DNA from: an uncultured Collinsella sp.
GTDB taxonomy: Bacteria > Actinomycetota > Coriobacteriia > Coriobacteriales > Coriobacteriaceae
Reading direction: 5' to 3'
Assembly (NCBI GenBank): GCA_900540935.1
Contig: UQHW01000039.1
Span: 1-15,778 of the forward strand
Length of the DNA stretch: 15,778 bases
Made by a program: the position numbers and the translations under genes. This document shows, in pieces, positions 1 to 6,814 of this stretch; the stretch's first letter is position 1, and the number at the start of each line of letters is the position of its first letter. Below the pieces are notes generated by a model, which did no database searches, was not told where the DNA came from, and worked only from the letters and a program-made list of their open reading frames with translations.

Positions 1-15
1 GGGCGCCGCTGACCG
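1..15 (+). rRNA. 3' tail of a 5S rRNA (partial, cut by window edge)
   Basis: The first bases, GGGCGCCGCTGACC, resemble the conserved end of bacterial 5S rRNA. Bacillus subtilis 5S, for example, ends GTAGGACGCCGCCAAGC. A strong rho-independent terminator follows about 35 nt later, as expected after the last gene of an rRNA operon. Only the tail is visible, so the call rests on a short match plus context and the exact 3' end is approximate. The spacer holds a small hairpin (ACGGC 20-24 with GCCGT 30-34). A different structured RNA or the end of a short reading frame is possible. Confidence 0.5.
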
Positions 16-51
16 GTGGACGGCACCGAGCCGTACGCTTGAACTTAGAAG

Positions 52-81
52 GGGGGAGGCCTCGCGGCCTCCCCCTTTTTT
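52..81 (+). terminator. Rho-independent terminator of the upstream rRNA operon
   Basis: A perfect 10-bp stem pairs GGGGGAGGCC (52-61) with GGCCTCCCCC (66-75) around the loop TCGC, followed by six T (76-81). It is very GC-rich and has a clear T-run on the plus strand, so it ends transcription coming from the left edge. The next gene on the right points leftward, which makes this a boundary between transcription units. Confidence 0.9.
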
Positions 82-148
82 GCGTTAACACTTCACAATG
101 TCGTTGCATTTCACCTGTAACCCGGTTGGGCTTATGGGTAATCAGCTT

Positions 149-616
149 TTATTTAAAGACAATAAATCGAATCACAAGTGCAACTGCTATGACCACAATG
201 ATCAAAAGTAGGATTGTCAGTCGATGCTGCTTGCGTCGTTTACTTGACGAAACGAAGATTGATTTTCCCTGTTTTGGCGTTTCGAGATAACGAGCCGAAT
301 GCGTTAAGGTTTGCTTAGGTCGAGGACCTCTTTGCTGCCGAGTTATGGGCGTTTTCGTCGGGTCGTCATTGATTGCGCTGTTTTTTGATAACGGTGCATC
401 TTTTAGATATACGGGATCGCCCGATGCGACGCCCATATGCTTACGTCCCGTTTGGGCATCCTCGAGCGTTTGATAGCGATTTCTCGTCACATACTCGGGC
501 TCTGCATCATTAATGGGCTCTTGCGAGATGTGGGGGCGATGGAACCGTGGCGGCTGCGTGGAAGTATCTTCCCCCTGCGTCGGCATAAACATATTGTTCT
601 GGTTTTGGTCGTCCAT
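149..616 (-). CDS. Hypothetical tail-anchored membrane protein (155 aa)
   Basis: I do not recognise this protein. It has a long hydrophilic, Q/N/P/T-rich and probably disordered N-terminal part (about residues 1-120). A basic patch SSKRRKQHR follows, then one strongly hydrophobic helix (about 133-154) that ends at the C-terminus. The basic residues before the helix suggest a cytoplasmic body with the C-terminus in the membrane. The ATG at 614-616 is preceded by AAAGGG on the minus strand, and a TACAAT hexamer lies about 40 bp upstream (656-661). Base composition is lower in GC and codon use less biased than in the housekeeping genes around it, which suits a lineage-specific gene. No domain gives a function. 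Opposite-strand frames here have no ribosome-binding site or conserved look. Confidence 0.7.
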   Translation of the reverse strand: MDDQNQNNMFMPTQGEDTSTQPPRFHRPHISQEPINDAEPEYVTRNRYQTLEDAQTGRKHMGVASGDPVYLKDAPLSKNSAINDDPTKTPITRQQRGPRPKQTLTHSARYLETPKQGKSIFVSSSKRRKQHRLTILLLIIVVIAVALVIRFIVFK

Positions 617-655
617 GATGCCCTTTAGCTCGTTACCAACAACGTGTACGCGCTC

Positions 656-661
656 ATTGTA
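656..661 (-). promoter_or_regulatory. Candidate -10 box (TACAAT) for the tail-anchored hypothetical gene
   Basis: TACAAT on the minus strand (ATTGTA on plus) would place the transcription start near 649 and give a leader of about 33 nt. No convincing TTGACA-like -35 box lies 16-18 bp upstream. The same hexamer stands at similar distances before several other genes here. Confidence 0.4.
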
Positions 662-799
662 AGCCCCTTGTTATTTGTAGCTGGGGACATACTCGGTATT
701 TAAGCTCTGGTTCAAAGAACCTTAACCTTCCTAAAACCTGAGTCATACGCACTTAGATATGCTTATAGTAGTGGACTCAAAAAACTTTATAGTCGATGT

Positions 800-828
800 A
801 TATATGAGCACCGGGTGGGCATATATAA
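800..828. promoter_or_regulatory. 29-bp dyad upstream of the small heat-shock gene (possible operator or RNA hairpin)
   Basis: TATATATG (800-807) and CATATATA (821-828) are perfect 8-bp inverted arms. Inside them CACC (810-813) pairs with GGTG (815-818), centred on base 814. The dyad ends 65 bp before the start codon and contains TATATA/TATAAG sequences that could act as a -10 box, so it may be an operator overlapping the promoter. If it lies in the transcript, it would fold as a hairpin. It matches neither the CIRCE element nor a normally spaced HspR (HAIR) site. Confidence 0.45.
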
Positions 829-893
829 GAGCGTCAAAAGAAGTCCCAGTCACCTAGAAGATGACTCGGCAGTCCTATAAAGGAGTGGTAAAC

Positions 894-1325
894 ATGGCAA
901 GCATGGTTCCTTATCGTTCGGTTTTTGGCGTTCGTCCCTCTGCAAGCTCGCTGTTCGATCTGTTTGATGATATGAGCGACCAAGCGAACAACTCGATTGC
1001 CTCTAAGGCGTTCCCCGTTGACGTTGAGGATAAGGGCGATGGCTATGAGGTCAAGGCGTATCTGACCGGCGTCGCCAAGGACGATATCGATGTCGAGCTT
1101 AACGAGGGCCGTCTGTCTATTAGCGTGAATGTCGAGGAAGACGAGGAGAACGAGGGCAAGAACTTCCTGCAGAAGGAGTTCAGCTCGTACAGCGCGACCC
1201 GTGGCGTGTATCTTAAGGATGCTTCGAGCGAGGGCCTCTCGGCTAAGTACGCTGACGGCATCCTGACCGTTACGGTTCCCAAGATCGTCGAGAAGAAGAA
1301 CGTTACGAAGATCTCCATCGACTAA
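894..1325 (+). CDS. Hsp20/alpha-crystallin family small heat-shock protein (143 aa)
   Basis: An ATP-independent chaperone of the cytoplasm that binds unfolding proteins and holds them for refolding by other chaperones. The alpha-crystallin domain covers about residues 40-130 and ends in the family signature DGILTVTVPK (121-130). The C-terminal tail carries the I-x-I motif (I140-S-I142) that links dimers into larger oligomers. An acidic stretch (EEDEENEG, about 81-88) sits in the loop before the later beta strands. An in-frame ATG at 861 exists, but I chose 894 because AAAGGAG stands just before it and residue 1 then matches the usual family start; a third ATG at 903 is less likely. The gene stands alone between a divergent hypothetical gene and a shared terminator. 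The palindrome at 800-828 suggests its own stress control. Confidence 0.93.
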   Translation: MASMVPYRSVFGVRPSASSLFDLFDDMSDQANNSIASKAFPVDVEDKGDGYEVKAYLTGVAKDDIDVELNEGRLSISVNVEEDEENEGKNFLQKEFSSYSATRGVYLKDASSEGLSAKYADGILTVTVPKIVEKKNVTKISID

Positions 1326-1351
1326 CTTCGTTGGTGTTCTGCACTATTAAA

Positions 1352-1399
1352 AGACAGCAAAAGGGGCTGGGAAGCGATTCCCGGCCCCTTTTGCTGTCT
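1352..1399. terminator. Bidirectional terminator between converging genes
   Basis: A 22-bp stem with one G-T wobble pairs 1352-1373 with 1378-1399 around a GCGA (GNRA) tetraloop. The stem contains AAAAGGGGC on one side and GCCCCTTTT on the other, so each strand reads a GC-rich stem followed by a short T-run. It lies 26 bp after the heat-shock gene and 8 bp after the stop of the converging hydrolase gene, and can serve both. Confidence 0.9.
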
Positions 1400-1407
1400 A
1401 GGAAAGC

Positions 1408-2217
1408 CTATTGAATGGTTGCTGGCCGATACTGGCTTGCGGGGCGTATCGAGAGTTTTCGCGATCCTTGGAGAAGGGTGGCGGAGCTGCCGACCTCGTC
1501 ATCCAGGGTTGCGGCTAGAGCTTTGGCATAGCTTTTGACGGTAAGGCTCGGACGATTGTTATCTTGGCTGATATGCATGGCAATGAGCTGTTCGGTGCGA
1601 TCGGTAACAAGTTCGCGCGCGGCTTCGGCGGCTTGGTCGTTGGAGAGGTGTCCCCTTGCAGACAGGATACGCTCCTGAAGAAAGCGGGGATATTCTCCCT
1701 CGCGCAGCATGGCCACATCGTGGTTGCTTTCGAGCGCGAGGACTCGACAATCTTTTAGGGTGTTCATGGCTTGGCTCGATAGCTCTCCGGTGTCGGTGGC
1801 AAAGCCGATGGAATCATCGAGAGCATTGAATCGATAGCCGACTGGATTGATGACATCGTGTGACGTTGAGTAGGTTTGCACGTGGATGCCGGCAATGGAT
1901 AGGGTGTCACCGGGATCGAATTCCTCGACAGGCAGATGCGAAAGATTTTCTTTGCTCGAAAGAGTGCCCCTGCTGGCAAAGAGGGGGCCGTGCCAGTGCT
2001 TGCACCAGACATCGAGGCCCTTGATGTGATCGCTATGCTCATGAGTAATGAGAAGAGCCGAGACGTTGTCTGCCGAGAGCCCCAGTTCTGCCATGCGCTT
2101 TAATGTCTCGCGGCGAGAAAGACCGTCGTCAATCATGATGAGCCCCCGGGGGCCTTCGATGAGCGCGCAGTTGCCTTTTGAGCCGCTGCCAAGGATATGA
2201 AGGTGCAGACGAGACAT
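1408..2217 (-). CDS. YycJ/WalJ-type metallo-beta-lactamase-fold hydrolase (269 aa)
   Basis: A zinc-dependent hydrolase of the metallo-beta-lactamase fold. The metal motif HxHxDH is present as H59-E-H61-S-D63-H64, with further likely ligands H120 or H190, D142 and H215. The N-terminal strand followed by GSGSKGNC (10-17) and the segment GHLSNDQAAE (189-198) are typical of the YycJ/WalJ (VicX) group. Members of that group are linked to the WalRK cell-wall system or described as DNA exonucleases; no walRK genes lie here. An in-frame start at 2298 exists. I chose 2217 because the family begins with this beta strand and the longer form would overlap tilS. The ribosome-binding site is weak (GGA about 9 nt upstream). 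The gene is divergent from tilS, 48 bp away. Its natural substrate is not known. Confidence 0.88.
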   Translation of the reverse strand: MSRLHLHILGSGSKGNCALIEGPRGLIMIDDGLSRRETLKRMAELGLSADNVSALLITHEHSDHIKGLDVWCKHWHGPLFASRGTLSSKENLSHLPVEEFDPGDTLSIAGIHVQTYSTSHDVINPVGYRFNALDDSIGFATDTGELSSQAMNTLKDCRVLALESNHDVAMLREGEYPRFLQERILSARGHLSNDQAAEAARELVTDRTEQLIAMHISQDNNRPSLTVKSYAKALAATLDDEVGSSATLLQGSRKLSIRPASQYRPATIQ

Positions 2218-2231
2218 AAGATTCCAAAGGA

Positions 2232-2237
2232 TACAAT
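2232..2237 (+). promoter_or_regulatory. Candidate -10 box (TACAAT) for tilS
   Basis: TACAAT lies 28 bp before the tilS start codon and would give a leader of about 22 nt that contains the AGGAGG ribosome-binding site. No good -35 box is visible 16-18 bp upstream, where the divergent hydrolase gene begins. Confidence 0.4.
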
Positions 2238-2265
2238 GGGTGCGAACGAATAGAGGAGGAAGCAA

Positions 2266-3807
2266 ATGCCAACGGTATCTCAACATTATGGACACCATGC
2301 TGCATCGCGGGCTGATGATAAAGCCCTGGCAACGCGGCAGACGGCTGCCCCCGTGGTGCTCATGGTATCAGGTGGTGCGGACTCGACGGCTTTGCTCCTT
2401 ATGGCGTGCACATCAAAGTTGGATATTCAGGATGGGCGTGGTGTAGCTCCCATCGCGCGTGAGCGACTGCACGTGCTGCATGTGAACCATCATCTGCGCG
2501 GTGAGGCATCCGATGGCGACGAGGCCTTTGTGCGCGGCCTATGCGCACAATATGGCTTGCCGCTGTGTGTTGAGCATGCCTATTTTGATGATGAATCGGG
2601 CAATATCGAGGCGGCTGCCCGCGAGGTGCGCTATGCCGCGGCGCGGAGGTATGTCCGCGAGCTCTGCGCCCAGACGGGGGCACCGCGAACGGCGGCTCGT
2701 ATCTGCACCGCGCACACGTCTTCGGATCGCGCGGAAACGTTTTTGATGAACGCGATTAAGGGTTCGGGGCCCGCTGGTCTATCGAGCATTCCTCGCCGGA
2801 GGAATATCGTGGTGCGTCCCTTGCTCGACCTGACTCATGATGAGCTCGTGGGCTATCTGCAGGTGCATGGTCAGCCGTGGCGAGAGGACGAGAGCAACGA
2901 AGATGTTTCGTACCTGCGCAACTACGTGCGCCATCGAGTGATGCCGGTGGTGGCGCAGCGCAACGCGAGCGTCTGTAAGACGATTGGCGCCGCCTGCGAG
3001 ATCTTAGGCGATGAGGACGCCTTTCTTTCCCAGCTTTCCGCGCAGGCGTTTCGAAGCTGCCTGCGTAAGGAGGCGGCGGGTGCACTGGTCCTTGACGCTC
3101 GCCGACTGGCCGCGGCCGAGGTGGTGATTGCTCGGCGCATGGTGCGACTGGCAATTAAGCGTATCGACCCCGACGCTCGCCCGGAGATGCGGCATGTGGA
3201 GCGCGTGCTCGCCTGTGTCGCCGAAGGCTCGGGTTCGGTCACGCTGCCGGCGGGAATCGATGTGCGCGTGGAGTTTGGCATGCTGTCATTCAAGGCCCCG
3301 GCGGCGCGCGAGGGGTTAGTTGCCGATTGGGTCACCATTCCCGGTCGATTGCCGCTGGGGGCGGGCCGCATCCTGGTGGCAGAGACGATGGCCGTCGAGC
3401 CGGGGTGCGATATTGTGCGCCGTGCCCGTGAACTCGCGGGTGCCGGAGGGGTGGCCGCTATGGTGGATGCCGCGACGCTGGGCTTTGCCGATCGCGATAG
3501 CGAACGGATGCTCGCCGGCTCGCGCGGGGAGATTCCCGCCGAGGCGCGTTTGGCGCGTCTGTGGGTAGACGGTCCCGTGCCGGGGGATGTGATGTGTCCG
3601 TTGGGCATGAGTGGGCGAAGTAAGAAGGTGTCCGACCTGCTCAACGAGGCTCGTATTCCCGTCTCTGAGCGCGCAGGCGTTCCTGTGGTGAGAACGGCGC
3701 CGGGAGGTGCCGTGGTGTGGGTCGCCGGAGTTCGCGCGGACGAGCGTTTTAAGTGCACGGCCGCAACGCGCGTGGCATATCTGCTCCGCGTGGTCGATGC
3801 GGAATAG
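2266..3807 (+). CDS. tilS: tRNA(Ile)-lysidine synthetase TilS (513 aa)
   Basis: TilS uses ATP and lysine to change C34 of the CAU-anticodon tRNA-Ile to lysidine, so that it reads AUA as isoleucine; the function is normally essential. The N-terminal PP-loop ATPase motif is SGGADS (35-40), followed by the HVNHHLRGEAS segment typical of TilS. The motif LRNYVRHRVMP (from residue 218) marks the tRNA-binding part of the catalytic domain. The C-terminal TilS domain (about 430-513) shows PGD and GRSKKVSDLL. At 513 aa it is longer than E. coli TilS (about 430 aa). The extra length falls in the alanine-rich middle and in the first 28 residues. The ATG has a perfect AGGAGG upstream (about 2252-2258). 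No terminator with a T-run follows, so hpt and ftsH may partly be read from here. Confidence 0.95.
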   Translation: MPTVSQHYGHHAASRADDKALATRQTAAPVVLMVSGGADSTALLLMACTSKLDIQDGRGVAPIARERLHVLHVNHHLRGEASDGDEAFVRGLCAQYGLPLCVEHAYFDDESGNIEAAAREVRYAAARRYVRELCAQTGAPRTAARICTAHTSSDRAETFLMNAIKGSGPAGLSSIPRRRNIVVRPLLDLTHDELVGYLQVHGQPWREDESNEDVSYLRNYVRHRVMPVVAQRNASVCKTIGAACEILGDEDAFLSQLSAQAFRSCLRKEAAGALVLDARRLAAAEVVIARRMVRLAIKRIDPDARPEMRHVERVLACVAEGSGSVTLPAGIDVRVEFGMLSFKAPAAREGLVADWVTIPGRLPLGAGRILVAETMAVEPGCDIVRRARELAGAGGVAAMVDAATLGFADRDSERMLAGSRGEIPAEARLARLWVDGPVPGDVMCPLGMSGRSKKVSDLLNEARIPVSERAGVPVVRTAPGGAVVWVAGVRADERFKCTAATRVAYLLRVVDAE

Positions 3808-3858
3808 CGTCCCACGCCTGCTATTCTGTGCGACGTTGACGGTATTCCCGCGCTGATG

Positions 3859-3889
3859 GCGCACGGGCTGGTAAATTTACCCCGTGCGC
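3859..3889. repeat. Inverted repeat between tilS and hpt (operator or hairpin candidate)
   Basis: GCGCACGGG (3859-3867) and CCCGTGCGC (3881-3889) are perfect 9-bp arms. Between them lies a second 12-bp palindrome, GGTAAATTTACC (3870-3881), slightly off centre. There is no T-run on either side, so it is a poor terminator. It ends 3 bp before a TAGAAT -10 candidate (3893-3898) and would cover the -35 region of an hpt promoter, a good place for an operator. Confidence 0.5.
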
Positions 3890-3892
3890 TGC

Positions 3893-3898
3893 TAGAAT
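3893..3898 (+). promoter_or_regulatory. Candidate extended -10 box (TGC-TAGAAT) for hpt-ftsH
   Basis: TAGAAT is preceded by TGC, which looks like an extended -10 element and may make up for the missing -35 box. It would give a leader of about 50 nt before hpt. Within that leader, TCCATAC and GTGTGGA form a small further inverted repeat. Confidence 0.4.
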
Positions 3899-3954
3899 GT
3901 GAAGTTCGCGTCCATACGGCGGTGTGTGGACGATAAGCACAAGAAAGGGTTGTC

Positions 3955-4503
3955 ATGGCTTCTCAACATCCGGATATCGAGAAGGTTCTGTTTACGCAGG
4001 AGGATATCGACGGTATCGTCTCTCGCCTAGGAGAGCAGATTACTCGCGACTACGCGGGTAAGGATCTGGTGCTGATTGCGGTCCTGCGCGGCGCCGTGGT
4101 CTTTATGGGCGACCTGATGCGCAAGATCGAGCTGCCGACCAACATCGATTTCATGGCTGTTTCGAGCTATGGCGACGGTGTGAAGTCCTCGGGTATCGTG
4201 CGTATCATTAAGGACCTGGATATCGACATCCGCGGTCGCGACGTGCTGATCGTCGAGGACATTCTGGACTCGGGCCTGACGCTCAAGTATCTGATGAAGA
4301 ACCTCGAGAGCCGCAAGCCCGCTTCTCTGGAGGTCGCCGCCTTCCTGTGGAAGGACGTTGAGGACCGTACCTCGGCCATCACGCCCAAGTATGTTGGAAC
4401 CCATTGCCCCGATGCCTTTGTGGTGGGCTACGGCCTCGATTATGCCGAGCGCTATCGTAACCTTCCGTATCTGGGCATTTTGAAACCGGAGGTTTATTCG
4501 TAA
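3955..4503 (+). CDS. hpt: Hypoxanthine phosphoribosyltransferase (182 aa)
   Basis: A cytoplasmic purine-salvage enzyme that joins hypoxanthine (and often guanine) to PRPP to give IMP or GMP. The PRPP-binding motif is V97-L-I-V-E-D-I-L-D-S-G-L-T-L110, with the acidic pair E101/D102. The pyrophosphate loop LRGA lies at 44-47. K133 and the FVVGYGLDYAERYRNLP segment (155-171) form the purine-binding end, which is typical of bacterial Hpt. The length is normal for the family. The ATG is preceded by AGAAAGGG. Only one base separates its stop codon from the start of ftsH, so translation of the two is probably coupled. The order tilS-hpt-ftsH is common in Actinobacteria and other Gram-positives. Confidence 0.96.
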   Translation: MASQHPDIEKVLFTQEDIDGIVSRLGEQITRDYAGKDLVLIAVLRGAVVFMGDLMRKIELPTNIDFMAVSSYGDGVKSSGIVRIIKDLDIDIRGRDVLIVEDILDSGLTLKYLMKNLESRKPASLEVAAFLWKDVEDRTSAITPKYVGTHCPDAFVVGYGLDYAERYRNLPYLGILKPEVYS

Positions 4504-4504
4504 G

Positions 4505-6643
4505 ATGCCCGACGACCGTAACGATAACAATTCCCAGACTCCCCGGGAGCCTAAGATCCCGGGGGTGCCCGGAGGCAAGAAGCCCACGCGTACGGGCTGG
4601 CTGTATTTTATTTTGGCTTGCGCGCTTCTGGGCTACGCCTTCTTTAACATGGGCTCTGGCTTTGCCAATTCCAGCAATACCGTAAAGCTCGCAACGAGCG
4701 AGATGGTCAACGCCATTAAGCAGGATCGCGTCGAAGATTTGACCTATACGGTTCAAGACGGAAGCGTGACGGGTCATTACTGGAAGACGAAGAAGGACAA
4801 GGGCGATACGAGCGAGCTCAAGGGCTTCTCCTCGACCTATGTCGGCTCCGATTCGCTTGCCGAGCTTATGGCGGAGCACCCCGATACCAAGTACATCGTC
4901 AACACCAATGACCCCGATTTTTGGGGCGACTTGGCGATGAGCGTGCTTCCGACGATTGCCCTGATCGCCATCATGTTCTACTTTATGCGCCAGATGATGG
5001 GCGCCAACAACAGGAACATGCAGTTTGGCAAGACCAACGCCAAGACCAACGAGGCCACGCGCCCCAAGGTCAAGTTTGAAGACGTTGCCGGCGTGGACGA
5101 GGCAGTCGAGGAGCTCGAGGAGATTCGTGACTTTTTGAGCGATCCGGATCGCTATCGCAGGCTGGGCGCCAAGATCCCGCGCGGCGTGTTACTGGTGGGC
5201 CCTCCGGGCACCGGTAAAACGCTGCTGGCCAAGGCTGTTGCCGGCGAGGCGGGCGTGCCGTTCTTTAGCATCTCGGGTTCCGACTTTGTCGAGATGTTCG
5301 TGGGTGTCGGCGCCAGCCGCGTGCGTGACCTCTTTAAGGAGGCCAAGTCCCAGGCCCCGTCGATTATCTTCATCGATGAGATCGATGCTGTGGGACGCCA
5401 GCGCGGAGCTGGCTTGGGCGGAGGTCACGACGAGCGCGAGCAGACGCTCAACCAGCTGCTGGTCGAGATGGACGGTTTTGAGGAGAGCGAGTCGGTCATC
5501 CTGATTGCTGCGACCAACCGTCCTGACATCTTGGATCCGGCATTGCTGCGTCCCGGTCGTTTTGACCGTCAGGTCACGGTCGACCGTCCGGATGTGAAGG
5601 GCCGCGAGCAGATTTTGCGCGTGCATGCCGAGAACAAGCCGATGGACGAGGACGTGAAGTTTGAGAAGCTCGCCCAGATGACCGTTGGCTTCACCGGCGC
5701 CGATCTGGCAAATCTGCTCAACGAGTCTGCGCTGCTGGCCGCTCGCCGTCATCGTTCCGTGATCTCGATGGACGAGGTCGAGGAATCGATGGAGCGCGTG
5801 ATTGCCGGACCGCAGCGCAAGGGTCGCGTGATGACCGAGGCCGAGCGCACCACGATTGCCTACCACGAGAGCGGTCACGCCCTGGTGGGCCACATCCTGG
5901 AGCACTCCGATCCGGTCCACAAGATCTCGATTGTCAGCCGCGGTCAGGCCCTGGGCTACACGCTGCAGCTTCCGCAGGAGGACCACTTCCTCAAGACCAA
6001 GAACGAGATGCTCGACGAGCTTGCCGTGTTTTTGGGCGGTCGCGTTGCCGAGGAGCTCATGTGTGACGACATCACGTCGGGCGCGAGCAACGACCTGGAG
6101 CGCGCGACCAAGATGGCGCGCGAGATGGTCACGCGCCTGGGCATGAGCGAGGAGCTTGGAACGCAGGTGTTTGGTGAGGCGCAGCATCAGGTATTCCTGG
6201 GCCGCGACTATGCCGATCATCAGGATTACTCCGAGGAGACGGCGCGCCGCATCGATATCGAGGTTCAGCGCATTATGCGTGAGGCCCATCGTCGTGCGGC
6301 CGAGATTTTGGATGCCCGTCGCGATCAGCTTGACCTGATGGCGAAGGTGCTGCTTGAGCGTGAGACCGTCGAGGGTGACGCCGTAAACGCCCTGCTCGAC
6401 AACAAGTGGGACGCCTACCTTGAGCGTGAGGGCGATATCCTGGCGGCCAAGGAGGAGCGCAATGCCAAGGCGGCCGGCATGCCGGCCAAGAAGCGTGCGC
6501 CTCGCATGAGCGAGGAGGAACTGGCGGCTGATGCTGCGGCCTTTGCACAGGCGGCCATGCAGGAAGATGCCGAAGCCGCATCCGATGATGCCGGCGATGA
6601 CTGTGCCGCCAATGCCGGTGCCGACATCGACGCCGACAAATAG
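4505..6643 (+). CDS. ftsH: ATP-dependent zinc metalloprotease FtsH (712 aa)
   Basis: A membrane-anchored hexameric AAA protease that extracts and degrades misfolded membrane proteins and short-lived regulators. Helix 1 is at about 32-52, the extracytoplasmic part at 53-141 and helix 2 at about 142-162. The AAA module has Walker A GPPGTGKT (232-239), Walker B IIFIDEID (287-294, with D291 and E292) and the second region of homology NRPDILDPALLRPGRFDR. The zinc site is H454-E455-S-G-H458, with D530 in SNDLERAT as third ligand. All key residues are present. The N-terminus before helix 1 is proline-rich and the last 60 residues are alanine-rich and acidic, a lineage-type tail. The ribosome-binding site GGAGG (4488-4492) lies inside the end of hpt, one sign of translational coupling. 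A terminator follows directly. Confidence 0.98.
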   Translation: MPDDRNDNNSQTPREPKIPGVPGGKKPTRTGWLYFILACALLGYAFFNMGSGFANSSNTVKLATSEMVNAIKQDRVEDLTYTVQDGSVTGHYWKTKKDKGDTSELKGFSSTYVGSDSLAELMAEHPDTKYIVNTNDPDFWGDLAMSVLPTIALIAIMFYFMRQMMGANNRNMQFGKTNAKTNEATRPKVKFEDVAGVDEAVEELEEIRDFLSDPDRYRRLGAKIPRGVLLVGPPGTGKTLLAKAVAGEAGVPFFSISGSDFVEMFVGVGASRVRDLFKEAKSQAPSIIFIDEIDAVGRQRGAGLGGGHDEREQTLNQLLVEMDGFEESESVILIAATNRPDILDPALLRPGRFDRQVTVDRPDVKGREQILRVHAENKPMDEDVKFEKLAQMTVGFTGADLANLLNESALLAARRHRSVISMDEVEESMERVIAGPQRKGRVMTEAERTTIAYHESGHALVGHILEHSDPVHKISIVSRGQALGYTLQLPQEDHFLKTKNEMLDELAVFLGGRVAEELMCDDITSGASNDLERATKMAREMVTRLGMSEELGTQVFGEAQHQVFLGRDYADHQDYSEETARRIDIEVQRIMREAHRRAAEILDARRDQLDLMAKVLLERETVEGDAVNALLDNKWDAYLEREGDILAAKEERNAKAAGMPAKKRAPRMSEEELAADAAAFAQAAMQEDAEAASDDAGDDCAANAGADIDADK

Positions 6644-6657
6644 CCTTTGTGGCGAAA

Positions 6658-6695
6658 GCCTCTGCGGGGAAACCTGCGGAGGCTTTTTCTTTTTG
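6658..6695 (+). terminator. Rho-independent terminator after ftsH
   Basis: An 11-bp stem with two G-T wobbles pairs GCCTCTGCGGG (6658-6668) with CCTGCGGAGGC (6673-6683) around a GAAA tetraloop. TTTTTCTTTTTG follows. It starts 15 bp after the ftsH stop codon and ends the tilS-hpt-ftsH unit. Confidence 0.92.
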
Positions 6696-6754
6696 TTGAT
6701 TGGGGACAGACTTAAATGAGCGTTTTCACGCATTTAAGTCTGTCCCCAATCAAC
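6695..6754. repeat. 60-bp palindrome with perfect 24-bp arms (REP/MITE-like)
   Basis: The left arm (6695-6718) and right arm (6731-6754) are exact reverse complements; the loop is 12 nt (6719-6730). The arms contain GGGGACAGACTTAAATG. The element follows the T-run of the ftsH terminator and precedes the aminotransferase promoter, and covers no gene. Its perfect arms, position between genes and lack of a T-run suggest a dispersed palindromic repeat or a transposase-mobilised REP-type unit rather than a second terminator. No transposase is in the window. Confidence 0.75.
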
Positions 6755-6784
6755 ATTGCTGCGGCGCTTTGCTCGGCTAAAGCG

Positions 6785-6790
6785 TACAAT
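6785..6790 (+). promoter_or_regulatory. Candidate -10 box (TACAAT) for the aminotransferase gene
   Basis: TACAAT, preceded by GCG, lies 25 bp before the chosen start codon and would give a short leader of about 18 nt with the AAAGGGGAA ribosome-binding site. No clear -35 box stands 16-18 bp upstream. Confidence 0.45.
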
Positions 6791-6814
6791 AGCGCCTATG
6801 TGAAAGGGGAACAG

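Noticed and set aside
1..48. 3' end of 23S rRNA at the window start
   Set aside because: CGCTGACCGGT and CTTGAAC recall a 23S end, but the conserved ACTAAT is missing. The GGGCGCCGC match to a 5S end followed by a terminator explains the context better.
437..628. Plus-strand 63-aa frame at the left end
   Set aside because: It has no ribosome-binding site and no domain, and lies opposite the better supported hypothetical gene.
738..782. HspR HAIR operator before the small heat-shock gene
   Set aside because: The two half-sites are present, but the 31-bp spacing is far from the 7 bp needed, so I do not annotate it as such.
2922..3956. Minus-strand open frame (344 aa) opposite tilS
   Set aside because: The composition is S/T/R/A-rich as expected of a shadow frame, and tilS domains are continuous on the plus strand.
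5189..6733. Long minus-strand open frame (514 aa) opposite ftsH
   Set aside because: It is a mirror of the strongly biased codon use of ftsH, shows no recognisable domain, and ftsH matches its family over the full length.
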